A DNA stretch of 64,000 nucleotides from VYFG01 sp965213885 (GTDB taxonomy: Bacteria; Pseudomonadota; Gammaproteobacteria; Arenicellales; Poriferihabitantaceae): the NCBI GenBank assembly GCA_965213885.1, contig OZ243919.1, positions 2,728,001-2,792,000 of the forward strand. The letters run 5' to 3'. The notes under the pieces are model-generated. The model had not been told where the DNA came from. It searched no databases and saw nothing but the letters and a program-made list of their open reading frames with translations. Of this stretch, positions 11,098-20,761 are shown one piece after another (position 1 is the first letter of the stretch; every line of letters begins with the position of its first letter). A program made the position numbers and the translations under genes.

Positions 11098-11949
11098 TCA
11101 ATAATTCCCGGTCATAATTGGTGTCCGGCCAAGATTCCATAGTGCACTGATTAACAAGAAGAAACTGGGCATTGTAGATGATGTTCGGGCGAATTCGGTG
11201 ATAAAGCATCCGGGTAAGAGGCGGGTCGCGGTAGGAACGCCGGTTTCCCGGCACCCCCCGCACAGATTCCGGACGTGGACGTTCATCCATCCGGCTCCTA
11301 CCTCGGATATTTGACGGCAAACCGCTGATCCGGCCATGACTTCTTCATGCCGTACATCTTCGGTTACGGTTTACCCTTTCCTCAGCGATCCCGCCACGAC
11401 AGCGGGATGGCATGAAGACCTCCCGGGCCCCGGTGCAGTGCGTACGTGCGTGCCTGGGTTCTCGGACACCGCGGGATTCCAACCCCCTCGCCAACTCGGC
11501 GGGCCGGATGCTGCCTTCGGCCAGCGTGATAACCTCGGCATCCCGGATCATGATCTTCTCGGTGCTCTATAGCCCCGCCCACACGCGCCCCTGTCGGCAC
11601 TTGACCCCCGCCCTCGCGAGCGACGGCCCATGACTCGGGGGGGGGAAGGTGGTGGCGAGCATTTCCTTCCTGCCGAATTTCCACCGGCTGCACTGGCACC
11701 AGTTGGCCTGGCGCACACGAACGGTCGGTTTACTGCCCCGAACCACCGGAAAACCGCCGGAAACGAAGCCGAATCAACCCCGATCATGCTATCCTTTGAA
11801 ACAGTGTCGTAGGTGATATGGTTGTCCCTATCGTCGTTCCATCATCCTCGGATCTGAAATACTCCACAACGCAAGTCCCTCGGATGAGAAGCTCGCCACC
11901 GCCCCTGCCCCGAATCTGGTTCCGGCAGTTGAATGCCTTGCCAACCCGT
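11098..11949 (+). other. Non-coding or unrecognised stretch after leuS
   Basis: I found no convincing gene in these 850 bases. Several short open frames exist on both strands; a 68-codon minus-strand frame at 11345-11551, beginning MIRDAEVITLAEGS, has the most protein-like composition but matches nothing I know. A run of nine G residues lies at 11637-11645. This marks the left edge of the accessory block. Confidence 0.4.
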
Positions 11950-12640
11950 CTTTCCGTTCCGGTGACGGCTTCCATGGACCTTGACTGGGCCGTGCTGCCC
12001 CTGTTGGACCGCCTGGTGGGAAGCGACGAGCCGCTTGCCAACGAGGAGATCACCCGCATCGTCGGGGCGCGCAGCATCCAGGGCATCGGGTCGGCCCTCA
12101 GGCCGACCGGCGTCACCCTGCGTCGGGCATCCGGCTTGATGAGGCGGTGCGCCACCGTACCGTGCGTCGGCGGTTCGACCCTGGGGAAGACGAAGCACGG
12201 ATCGCCTTTCCGGACGGGTATGGGGAAGATACGATCATGCCCATCGCCAGATGGCCGGGGCCATCGGCACCGGCCGGTTCCCGATGATGTTCGCCCATGC
12301 CTGCGAGGCGACTTGGAAGGAGCGGCGACTGCCGCTCATCGATGCGACCCGGCAGGCCGAGGCGGCACGGTTGCCGAAGGGTTCATGGGGGGGCGGAGGC
12401 CTGCCGCCTGGCATACCGTCGAGCCGGGACGGTGTTTCCGATACGTCAACTGGATCAGCGCCCGGGCTGAATGGAAGGCAAGGCGGAGCACCCCGCCGCT
12501 CAGGATGCGACTGCGTTGCTGGTACGATGTCGAGATCGAATTGCCCGGATCAAGGCGCATGGTGCTGCACGAGGAGGGGCGACGAGGCGAAAGCCGCGGG
12601 CTCCCGCCGGGCCATCCGGTACGGGTCCGCCGAATCCGGA
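11950..12640 (+). pseudogene. Multiply frameshifted pseudogene, unknown product
   Basis: Protein-like segments follow one another on the plus strand but in changing frames. LDWAVLPLLDRLVGSDEPLA and ITRIVGARSIQGIGSALRP (about 11976-12130) are in one frame; LDEAVRHRTVRRRFDPGEDE (12135-12240) in the next; MAGAIGTGRFPMMFAHACEA with following ATWKERRLPLIDATRQAE (12251-12385) in a third; EPGRCFRYVNWISARAEWKA (about 12420-12480) back in the first; and EHPAAQDATALLVRCRDRIA (12477-12570) in the third again. This pattern is best explained by one ancestral gene broken by several indels. I do not recognise the family. It sits just before the TonB receptor gene. Confidence 0.5.
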
Positions 12641-12710
12641 TGCCGCGGAAACAGCCGCGGCCAATGTCCCCTACTTAACCGAGATCGGAGAGAAAATGGG
12701 AGAATTCACG

Positions 12711-15188
12711 ATGAAAAAATCTCTGGCGGCACTCGCCGCGATCGCCCTGTTTGCGGCGGGTCAGGTCTATGCCGGAATGCTGGCGCCGGCCCCGCAGATC
12801 ATCGCCGAGTACGACCGCAGTTTCATCGAGCGCTCCGGCGCCCAGACGTTCGGCGAAATGCTCGACACGGGCATCATTCGCTACTTCTTCACCGGCGGTC
12901 GCGACCTGCTCATTATGGTGAACGGGCGACCCTACGCGACGACCGCGTCTAATCTGGATACCCTCCCGCTCTCGGCGGTCGAGCGCATCGAGGTGCTGAG
13001 AGCCGAGAGCCTGGGGACGATCGACGGCCACGCCGCGGTGCGCGGTGCTTTCAACCTCGTTTTGCGGAAGGATCTGGACGGCTTCGAGGTGCGCACCGTC
13101 GCCCGGATACCCGATCGCGACGGTGGGGACGCGCGCCAAGCCAGCGCCGTGTGGGGCGGCGCGATCGGTGACGGCGGACACCTGACCGTCGGCGTCGACA
13201 TCCTCGATCGCCAGGAGATTGTCGGCAGCACCCGCGAGCACAGCCGCTCGGAGTGGGTGGACGACGGGAGCTTCGCCGAAGCGAAAAACGTGAGTGTCGG
13301 CGGCAACACCGTCTACGTCTTCGACACCAGTGCGGATGAGTTGAGGACCGTTCCACTTGGCAAGTGCGACCGGGCGCACGGCTACACCGGCCCACTCAGC
13401 AACCCGCCGGGAATCGACTCGGGCGACAGGGGCTGCGGGTTCGCCTACGGCGACTTCTGGTGGGACAGCGCGAGCTACGACCAGAAGAACGCTATCCTGA
13501 ACCTCAGCCATCCGCTCGGAGCGCGCGCCGAACTTCATGTGGACGCAAACGTCACGCACGGACGCTCAGCGTTCCGCTACGCGCCGTCGGTCGGTGTCTT
13601 CTCCGTCATCCCGAGCGGGAACCTGCTCGACGATATCAACGTATCGGCGGGGGACGCCGACCCGGCGTTCGAGGCGACGGGAGAGGACGATTTCTCGGTC
13701 GGGCACCGCTTCATCGGCCATGGCAACCGTGACTGGAGGACGAGATACGAGGAATACGACGTCTCGGCAGGCATCAGTGGCCTGCTCACCGGGGGCCTCG
13801 GCTATGACGCACGCATCGAGGCCTTTGAGTACGATGGCTCGGTGTCGGGCGACACCTTCGTGGATTCCGAGATCATCCGGCAGGAGATCGAGGCCGGAAG
13901 GTACGACCTAGCGGATCCGCTGTCGATGGATCCGGACCACCTGGGTGCGATCGTCAGGAGCAGCCTGCGCGAGGAGGAGGACATCGGAATAAGGTATCTT
14001 GGTGCGCGTTTCGCGCTCGAGGGCGCCGGGCCGGGCATCGGCGGGCACAACATGGCATGGACCGCGGGGGTTGAACTCGCCAGTACGGAAGCCCATCGGC
14101 TTCTCGCGTTCCGGGCGGACGACGGCCGGACCCGCGACGTGACCGGGGTTCTCGGGTCGGGCGGCACCAGCTATGCCGGCGAGCGCGAATCGGCGGGGGC
14201 CTTTACCGAGGTGTCCCTGCCCCTCGCCGACACCGTGAACGTGAGAGCTGCGGCAAGGACAGACGAGTACGATGACGTCGGCGGGCTGCAGGCACGGCGT
14301 CTCGGCGTTGAGTACAGCCCGAGCGACATCGTAACACTGCGCGGCTCGTGGAGCACGGGCGACCAGGCACCCCACATGCACTACCAGCACAGCACCGCGT
14401 CGCAGGATCACCCCTATGTCCGTTGCGTCCCGGAGATCGGGCCGCCGCCGCGCACGTGCAACACGGCGAATTACCGGCAGGTGAAGCGCAGCACGAGGGG
14501 CAACCCCGAACTCGAGCCATCGGGAACGGAGAGGCGCTCCATCGGCGTCGAGGCTCGCAGGGGGCCGCTCTACTTCGTCACCGACTGGTACCGGCTCAGG
14601 ACCTCGGATCTGCCGGGGCTGCACAATGCCACCTGGGCGATGCTGAACCACCCCGAGTGCCCGCCGGGCGGCGGCATCAGCTGCATCGAGCGCACGGCCG
14701 GGCAAATCACCATCCATGAGGGTTTCGCGAACATCGTCGAGACCGAGATCTCGGGCGTCAACACCCGGTTCGGGGCCCGAACGGAGACCGGTTGGGGCTT
14801 CATCGCCATGCGCGGGCTCTGGCGCTACGTCACCAGCAGCGAGGAGCGCATCGCGGGCAATGAGCAACGGTACCCGCTCCCGCGCAACGCCGTGCGCATC
14901 GTGACCTCGGCCGGACGCGGCAACCTCACTGCCTTCTGGGCCGTGAACTATCGTGACGAGGTCGAGAACCGGAGGGGCGACGGGCGGTTCAATTCCTGGA
15001 TCGGCCACGACGTGACGCTGGACTGGAGGGAGCCGATGGGTTTTGACAACACGCGGATAACCGCGGGGGTGTACAACGTCACCGACGCAAAGCTCTCCAC
15101 GAACACCGCGAATCCCTCGACGACCGACGGGCCGCGCGCGGCTGGCTGGGGGCGCACCTTCTTCGTAACCCTCAACATGCGGTTCTGA
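12711..15188 (+). CDS. TonB-dependent outer-membrane receptor
   Basis: An 825-residue TonB-dependent receptor. I chose the ATG at 12711, which follows a GGGAGA Shine-Dalgarno and gives the signal peptide MKKSLAALAAIALFAAG cut near VYAG; an in-frame ATG lies 15 nt upstream. The plug domain spans residues about 25-125: FIERSGAQTFGEML, the RDLLIMVNGRPY turn, VERIEVLRAESLGTIDGHAAVRGAFNLVLR. The barrel follows, with GNPELEPSGTERRS and a typical C-terminal strand ending TLNMRF. The N-terminus before the plug is very short and no clear TonB box is visible. Paired cysteines in extracellular-type loops (GKC...RGCG, RCVP...RTCN, CPPGGGISC) are unusual. The substrate is unknown; proximity to a lipoprotein-Slam pair suggests a host- or metal-derived ligand, which is inference. 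Confidence 0.88.
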   Translation: MKKSLAALAAIALFAAGQVYAGMLAPAPQIIAEYDRSFIERSGAQTFGEMLDTGIIRYFFTGGRDLLIMVNGRPYATTASNLDTLPLSAVERIEVLRAESLGTIDGHAAVRGAFNLVLRKDLDGFEVRTVARIPDRDGGDARQASAVWGGAIGDGGHLTVGVDILDRQEIVGSTREHSRSEWVDDGSFAEAKNVSVGGNTVYVFDTSADELRTVPLGKCDRAHGYTGPLSNPPGIDSGDRGCGFAYGDFWWDSASYDQKNAILNLSHPLGARAELHVDANVTHGRSAFRYAPSVGVFSVIPSGNLLDDINVSAGDADPAFEATGEDDFSVGHRFIGHGNRDWRTRYEEYDVSAGISGLLTGGLGYDARIEAFEYDGSVSGDTFVDSEIIRQEIEAGRYDLADPLSMDPDHLGAIVRSSLREEEDIGIRYLGARFALEGAGPGIGGHNMAWTAGVELASTEAHRLLAFRADDGRTRDVTGVLGSGGTSYAGERESAGAFTEVSLPLADTVNVRAAARTDEYDDVGGLQARRLGVEYSPSDIVTLRGSWSTGDQAPHMHYQHSTASQDHPYVRCVPEIGPPPRTCNTANYRQVKRSTRGNPELEPSGTERRSIGVEARRGPLYFVTDWYRLRTSDLPGLHNATWAMLNHPECPPGGGISCIERTAGQITIHEGFANIVETEISGVNTRFGARTETGWGFIAMRGLWRYVTSSEERIAGNEQRYPLPRNAVRIVTSAGRGNLTAFWAVNYRDEVENRRGDGRFNSWIGHDVTLDWREPMGFDNTRITAGVYNVTDAKLSTNTANPSTTDGPRAAGWGRTFFVTLNMRF

Positions 15189-15345
15189 GACATCGGTCGG
15201 TGGACAGGAGGCCATTCTGCCAGCGATGTGCCGGGGCTGTCCCGCATGCCGCCCACCGGAGGGTGGCCGCCGCCGAGAAGTTAGGATGACCGATGCAGGC
15301 GGGATCGTCCCGTCCATCCGCGGTTTCTGACTCCGAATGCCGGCG

Positions 15346-15639
15346 TCAGGTGACACGGGGGTTCGGCAAGTGCGCCGAATATCCTCCATCGGTCAGTTCG
15401 TCCAGTCGCGCTGCCGACGCCTGGTCGTTGCGCACCACGATGTGGGCTGCGATGATCTTACCGTGCAACTCGCGGAACCCGAGATTCCCAGTCGTACTGG
15501 TCCGCTCGATGCAGAGCCATTCGATCTCGTCCAGCGCCATCCCATAATGCCGGGCCATGAGGTCCCGGCCGTTGCGGGTATGGGCCAAGATCACCGGATA
15601 CATGGTCGTGGCGTTGTAGATCGTGATGTCCGGCTGCAT
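15346..15639 (-). CDS. Small protein of unknown function, paralog A
   Basis: A 97-residue protein (MQPDITIYNATT...) with no signal peptide or membrane segment. It is clearly paralogous to the protein at 16482-16769: both share PDITI-NATT, CI-R---GN--FRELH, IVVR-DQASAARLDEL and a PRV- ending. The DNA is also repeated, starting from GCCGGCGTCAGG just past each stop codon. I do not recognise the family. The conserved shared pattern between diverged copies supports it being a real coding gene. No strong Shine-Dalgarno is visible before the ATG. Confidence 0.6.
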   Translation of the reverse strand: MQPDITIYNATTMYPVILAHTRNGRDLMARHYGMALDEIEWLCIERTSTTGNLGFRELHGKIIAAHIVVRNDQASAARLDELTDGGYSAHLPNPRVT

Positions 15640-15676
15640 CGTCGGTGATCAGTGCATCGCCCGGATATTCCCGGAA

Positions 15677-15954
15677 TCAGAACAGGATCTCCCCCGCGTC
15701 GTCCCGGTCATCCCCGTACAGGTCACGCGCCAGGTCCGCCATCCCGAAAGCGTCGCCCATGGCCTGTGGCCGGACAACTTCCCCCACCAGCATCGACAGG
15801 CAGCCGTCACCGTACTCATGCCCCTCCTCGATGACCGCGGGCCGCGAGCGCCTGAACCCCGCGCGGCGTCGGCCGCCGGCAGTCCGTCGATGGCCTCCAG
15901 CAAATCCTCCATGCCTGTTTCATGCTTCATCAGGTGCTTCGTCATGGATTTCAC
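15677..15954 (-). pseudogene. Frameshifted small gene upstream of paralog A
   Basis: The minus strand opens at 15954 with MKSMTKHLMKHETGMEDLLE and AIDGLPAAD. Sequence further on reads better in another frame: RSRPAVIEEGHEYGDG, CLSMLVGEVV, then DLARDLYGDDRDDAGEILF and a stop at 15677-15679. The two halves fit a single acidic protein of about 92 residues with one indel near 15830-15870. The product is unknown. If it is one gene, it ends 38 bp before paralog A in the same direction. Confidence 0.35.
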
Positions 15955-16480
15955 CAGGTCGGTTTCTTTTCGTCATGCCGTATTGCACTGCATGAGGTTC
16001 GGAAGAACACTCCCCCGGGCAGCTGCATGTGTTCCCTTGCCCGACTGTCAGTGTCACCGGCACACAATGGGGGAGATCGATCACGACGGACGGGAGTAGA
16101 TCACGATTCGTGGTTCTTTTCCATGGCCGGAGGCATCGTCTGAATGAACAACCGCCAGTGACGCGCAGGGGCACGCCCGGCTTTGCCGGGTTCCGACTGC
16201 ACATTGAAGACGGAGAGAATGGGGAACGGAGTCGGATCACTCCGGAACGCTGCCGGTGGAACGCAATCGCAGTCGAGCCGGATGTGATGGCCAGCTGACG
16301 ATGTACTGGCCTACAGAACCACCCGGAACCGGATTCCTGAACGGCTCACGGTTTCGGGGAACGTCCGGGAAGTGTCGCCAGGCCCCGATGGAGAGGTAGA
16401 CGCACCTGCCATGTTGCGGCGCCGGAATAACGATACCATGACGATATGGCAACGACAGGAAATGATGCGATGTTGCCGGC
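15955..16480 (+). other. Unassigned stretch between the two paralog loci
   Basis: About 525 bases without a gene I can support. Short frames exist, such as a 71-codon minus-strand frame at 16237-16452, but their composition is not convincing and no start signal is evident. Confidence 0.35.
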
Positions 16481-16481
16481 G

Positions 16482-16769
16482 TCAGGCGACGCGCGGACTC
16501 GACGTCTGCACCGAATATTCCCCTCCGATCAGTTCGTCCAGCCGCGCCGCCGACGCCTGGTCGTGACGCACCACGATGCGGGCGGAGACGATCCTGTCAT
16601 GGAGTTCGCGGAACTGCCAGTTGCCGGCAGAAGTGACCCGGTCGATGCACGCCCAGTCCCCGCCCTTGAGCAAATAGTCTCCGTCCAGCAGGGCCCACCC
16701 CCTGGGAGAATGGGCGACGATCACCGGACAGCTGGTCGTGGCGTTGACAATGGTGATGTCCGGTTCCAT
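16482..16769 (-). CDS. Small protein of unknown function, paralog B
   Basis: A 95-residue protein (MEPDITIVNATT...) paralogous to the 15346-15639 product, with the same order of conserved blocks: PDITI-NATT, PVI-AH, FRELH-RIVSARIVVRHDQ, ASAARLDEL. The ATG at 16769 aligns with the paralog's start; a longer reading from a TTG at 16832 adds an unconserved Pro-rich leader and is less likely. It lies 25 bp downstream of a 59-codon frame, so the two may be co-transcribed. The function is unknown. Confidence 0.6.
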   Translation of the reverse strand: MEPDITIVNATTSCPVIVAHSPRGWALLDGDYLLKGGDWACIDRVTSAGNWQFRELHDRIVSARIVVRHDQASAARLDELIGGEYSVQTSSPRVA

Positions 16770-16794
16770 CGCAGGTGGCAGGGGTCCGGGCGGA

Positions 16795-16974
16795 CTACCG
16801 GCAGCAGTAAAGGCCGGCGGAGACCGCCTCAAACTGCCCCCCGGTGATGTTCAGATCCGGCGGCAGGGCGAGGGGCATCGTCTGCATGTTGCTCTCGTGG
16901 ACCATGATGTCCGAAAGGAACTGTTGCCGGCATTTCGGGTCCAGGGCGGACTGGTCAGCGATCTGCTTCAGCAT
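16795..16974 (-). CDS. Hypothetical 59-residue protein
   Basis: A short frame starting MLKQIADQSALDPKCRQQFL and ending GLYCCR, directly upstream of paralog B in the same direction. It contains no membrane segment. GTGAAGAA lies just upstream but is only a weak Shine-Dalgarno. Protein-like composition and operon-like position are the only support; the function is unknown. Confidence 0.35.
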   Translation of the reverse strand: MLKQIADQSALDPKCRQQFLSDIMVHESNMQTMPLALPPDLNITGGQFEAVSAGLYCCR

Positions 16975-17358
16975 TTCTTCACCGCTTCTCTCATGACATG
17001 ACTTCCATCACGGCAATGAATACCCGGTCAATGCTCTTCTCCGTCTTCCATTGAAGGGCAATGGCAAGGGCGATCAGGTCCGGGCGAAGCCATCACGGGG
17101 TTTCCGGATGGTCAACGGGCCAATGGGATACGGGAATGGAACCGCCTGGCCTGCACCGGACTTTCCGGGCGGTCGCGGGCGATGCGCTGGAGCCTTCCCG
17201 TCCTGATCCGGACCCGACATGTGCCCGATGGCCTGAAGGGCCTGGGGAGGGCGCGGGCTTCGGGCGGGCACCCTTTCTTACCCTTTCCCGGACCCGGTTC
17301 ATGTTCCGATATGCGGATTCCGAATATTCCGAGAAAGCCAGACAGAACCGTATCCGCC
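16975..17358 (+). other. Stretch upstream of the recombinase gene
   Basis: No separate gene is recognised here. The recombinase frame is open from 17182, but that N-terminal extension lacks conserved features, so I treat it as untranslated leader. Confidence 0.35.
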
Positions 17359-18738
17359 ATGACCGATTTCCTTCCTGCCTCAACTGCAGCAGCCCTGCCC
17401 GCCACAGACCGGTTCCATCCCGAATCCACCGTCACCGGCCCGGCCACCGCGATTCTGATCCAGGCCTCCATTTCCCCGAACACCCGCCGAGCCTACCGGG
17501 GTGCATTGGAGAAGCTGGAAGCATGGCTCGATGGCCGGTCCCTGGACGACGGCGCACTCGCCGACTGGATCACCCATCTCCACGGCAGGGGGCTGTCCGC
17601 TTCCACCGCCGCGTTGGCCGTGGCCGCGGTACGGTTCAGGGCGAGAATGTCCGGCATGGAGAACCCTGTCGGGCCCATCACCGGAAGGACCCTCGCGGGG
17701 ATTCGCCGCAGTTCCATCGGCCGGGGCCGCGGACAGGTGGTCGGGGTCACGTGGGAGGAGGCGGATCGTGCGGTCGAACATGCCATGCAGGAAAGAACCC
17801 TGCGGGGGATTCGGGACGCCGCCCTGGTCTCGGTGGCCTCCGATGCACTGCTCCGGGTGTCCGAGATGGTGGCCGTGAACCTGGAAGACATCGAACGGGA
17901 TCCGGACGGTTCCGCCGTGCTGCAAATCCGCCGCTCCAAGACCGATCAGGAGGGTGCGGGTGCAGCCTGCTATCTCGGCCAACGCACCGTGGAGGTGCTG
18001 GACGCATGGCTGGAGATGGCCGGGATCGGGAAAGGGCCCGATGGAGAAGTTGAAGAAACTGAAAAAGCGGTATTCCGTTCGGTTCGCAAGGGCGGCACCG
18101 TGGGTGAACGCCTGTCGTCCCGCTCCGCCCGTTCCATCGTGACCAGGCGTTGCGGGAGTGGCATGGAAAGGGTTTCGGGGCATTCCCTTCGCGTGGGCTC
18201 GGCGATCAGCCTGGCACGCGCCGGCGCGAGTCTGGTCGAACTCCAGCAGGCGGGGCGGTGGAAATCACCGGAGATGCCGGCGAGGTACACCCGTGGAGAG
18301 TCTGCCAGACGTGGCGCGGTGGCTAGGCTCCGGCACGGGCGGGACAACGGAAGGCGGCGGGCAATCACTGATCACCGGAATGCCGACATCGTCGTCCATG
18401 AAGCAAGGAAGGAATCGGGCGGGGATTCCGGGGGCGGATCAATCGCCGGCCCCGGTCTGACTCCGGAAATTCGGTCTAACGGAGTCAAAGCATCGAATGC
18501 CGTCACCCGGCGGGAGGCCTGCCTTGCAGGCTTTGCACCCGGTGCGCAGGAATCCGCGTCTGACCGTGTAACCGGGAATGTATTGGTCTCCCGAGCCGAT
18601 GTCAAATTCGCCGGAGGCGCCGCGAGTGATGCTGGCAACGGTTCTCCCTGCCGGTGGCCCGGGTGCTGTCGGATGGCCTGGTGTGGCCGGTTTGGTTCCA
18701 TTCAACCGAATGAACGGAACCAATGCGAGGAGAGATGA
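17359..18738 (+). CDS. Tyrosine site-specific recombinase/integrase
   Basis: A 459-residue protein from ATG 17359 (MTDFLPASTA). The N-terminal SAM-like core-binding domain (residues about 35-120) contains SPNTRRAYRGALEKLEAWL. The catalytic domain has DALLRVSEMVAVNLED (Arg I), IRRSKTDQ (Lys), GHSLRVGSAISLA (HxxR), AGRWKSPEMPARYTRGE (Trp in place of the second His, and the nucleophile Tyr). This set is typical of integrase/recombinase proteins acting on mobile elements. About 130 residues after the Tyr are low in recognisable structure and may be read-through into the lipoprotein leader; the stop TGA (18736-18738) overlaps the next gene's ATG. Confidence 0.82.
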   Translation: MTDFLPASTAAALPATDRFHPESTVTGPATAILIQASISPNTRRAYRGALEKLEAWLDGRSLDDGALADWITHLHGRGLSASTAALAVAAVRFRARMSGMENPVGPITGRTLAGIRRSSIGRGRGQVVGVTWEEADRAVEHAMQERTLRGIRDAALVSVASDALLRVSEMVAVNLEDIERDPDGSAVLQIRRSKTDQEGAGAACYLGQRTVEVLDAWLEMAGIGKGPDGEVEETEKAVFRSVRKGGTVGERLSSRSARSIVTRRCGSGMERVSGHSLRVGSAISLARAGASLVELQQAGRWKSPEMPARYTRGESARRGAVARLRHGRDNGRRRAITDHRNADIVVHEARKESGGDSGGGSIAGPGLTPEIRSNGVKASNAVTRREACLAGFAPGAQESASDRVTGNVLVSRADVKFAGGAASDAGNGSPCRWPGCCRMAWCGRFGSIQPNERNQCEER

Positions 18739-20733
18739 TGAAACTTCAGAAATACGGTTCACCGAAACCGATCCGGTCGGCCTTTGTCGCCGTGTTGGTG
18801 AGCCTGCTGCTGGCCGCCTGTGGCGGGGGTAGCGGAAGCGGCAATGGTGATGACGACGGCATGATGCCGCCTTCCGGTGGCGGTACGGGTGGAAACACCG
18901 ATGGCAATACCGGGGGAGACTCTGGAGACGGAACTGGGGACGATGGTGGAGGCGACGGCTCCGGCAATGGCGGGGACAATTCAGGCGACAACACCGACAG
19001 CGGCAATACGGGCGGGCCACCGGTGCCAACCCTTGCCGAGGTGTATTCTTCCGCCACTGCCACGGACCATTCCTTCGATGCGATCTCCGCAGCGGTGAGA
19101 CGAAACGATACGGATGACAACACTTCAATTCCGGAAGATGGAGATATGGAACTGGCAGTCTCTTCCATTCGGAGAAATACAGGGGGCGGTTACGACATCA
19201 CGTACATTATTGATGATGCAAAAAGAATCGTCACGTTTCTTCCTGAGCATTGCGATGGATTAGATGGGTGGTGTCGACTTGAACTTGAAGGTGAATATAT
19301 TGAATTCTGGACGATGTTCAGCGGCAACCCGCTGGACCTCACGACCGATATGGAATATTTCAGTGTTGCGCATCTCAATACCCCTATCACGACCAGTTCC
19401 GATGTGTCCATCGCCCATCGCCAGATGTTCGTGTTCGGCGTGGAAACCCCGGCAGCTGCCGTACCTTCCCGCGGGGAGGCTGTCTACAGTGGCTGGTTCC
19501 GGGCGGACGCATACAGGCGGGGCTCCTCTTCGGGCAGCTACCGTCAGCGGTTCAACGCGACGATGAAGATCGTGGCGAATTTCGACATGAGTTCACTGGA
19601 CGGTGAGGTGTTCTCGGTCCGTGGCTCCCAGCCGGGCCAGAGCGCGTCCAGCGACCGGGTGTCATGGCCAACGAGCAGTTTCCGCATCTCCGGCGGCCGG
19701 ATCAACAGCCAGGGTCAGTTCACGGCGACCCTGACCGGGATGGACAGCGACCCGTCGGTCCCGGACAATGAAAGTGTTCGCGGTTTCATGGGCGAAATCG
19801 TCGGGCGGTTGTTCGGCCCGAATGCCGAGGAGCTCGGCGGCGCGGTCAGCGCCAGCCGGGATCTTGCCGGCGACGACAGCGACCTCAACCTGTATGGTTA
19901 TGTCGCGGCCCGGCGACTCGGCCCTGCCCACACCTTGGGGAGTGCCGCCCTCACTTCCGGCATGCTACGGAAATACGCCGAAGATGCCACGGAGCTTCTG
20001 GAAGACGACGGCATGGCGACGATAGAACGGACCACGGGCGGCTGGCGCATCCGTGTGGACGGCAGGACGGTGGAACTGCGCGACCGGGACTACGGTTCCC
20101 GCGCCCCCTGGTACTACACCTACAGCCGGGATGTCGACGATGGGCGGGTCTGGTTCTGGTCCGAAACGGACTGGCGGTTTGACACCCGAGTTTGACCATT
20201 TCGACGTCAAGGGTTGGGGTTTCGAGGAATGGGAAAATCCGGGAGACGATACGGTGACCGCTGCCAACCGGTACCTGGTCCACGGCAACCGGACGCCGGC
20301 ATCCGCCGTGCCGGCCTCGGGCACCGCGGTCTATGAGGGCCGCCTGCGGGCATGGGAAGTACCCTCCGACCGGGCGCTGGAGTCCATCGCGGCCTCGGGG
20401 ATACATATCGACGGCGACGTGAGGCTGGATGCGGACTTCGGCGCTTCCGCCCTGACCGGCACGTTCAGCGGCCTGGAAAGGCGGACGGGTTCTTCCGGGA
20501 CGCGCATGCCGGCGGCGGGCGACGCCACCTTCAGCGCCACGATCGGCGCGGACGGCTTCACGGCCAGCGATCTGGCCGGTACCGGGTCGCTGGCCGGATA
20601 CAGCGGCGGTGACGTCAGCGGGGCGTTCTTCGGGCCCTCTGCCGAGGAGGCCGCCGGGGTGTTCGACGCGGTGGATCCGTCGGGGAACCGGATCCTGAAC
20701 GGCTGGTTCGGGACGGACAGGGAGGAGCAGTAG
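18735..20733 (+). pseudogene. TbpB-like surface lipoprotein (Slam substrate), interrupted by one frameshift
   Basis: Start ATG 18735 follows a GAGGAG Shine-Dalgarno. A lipoprotein signal peptide ends LVSLLLAAC (Cys29). A Gly/Asp/Asn/Ser-rich spacer of about 65 residues follows, a typical anchoring peptide. The first beta-rich lobe ends near the family motif FGPNAEELGGAV and LYGYVAARR. The frame then stops at 20195 (WRFDTRV). A second lobe continues in the next frame to 20733: PEFDHFDVKGWGFEEW, then the second copy of the motif, GAFFGPSAEEAAGVF. The two lobes join cleanly if one extra G near 20167 is removed. This two-lobe plan fits transferrin-binding-protein-like solute binders exported by Slam, encoded immediately downstream. 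Whether the frameshift is real or a sequencing error is open. Confidence 0.8.
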
Positions 20734-20761
20734 GCCGGATAGTCCGGCAACTCCTGCCAGG

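Noticed and set aside
11818..12678. A 286-codon open frame on the plus strand
   Set aside because: Only parts of it look like protein; neighbouring frames hold better continuations, which fits a frameshifted relic better than an intact gene.
12471..12710. N-terminal extension of the TonB receptor to 905 residues
   Set aside because: The true signal peptide and Shine-Dalgarno lie at 12711; the upstream part belongs to the relic gene.
13908..15389. A 493-codon minus-strand frame opposite the TonB receptor
   Set aside because: It is a GC-rich shadow of the receptor gene, rich in Arg/Pro/Ala, without recognisable motifs or start signals.
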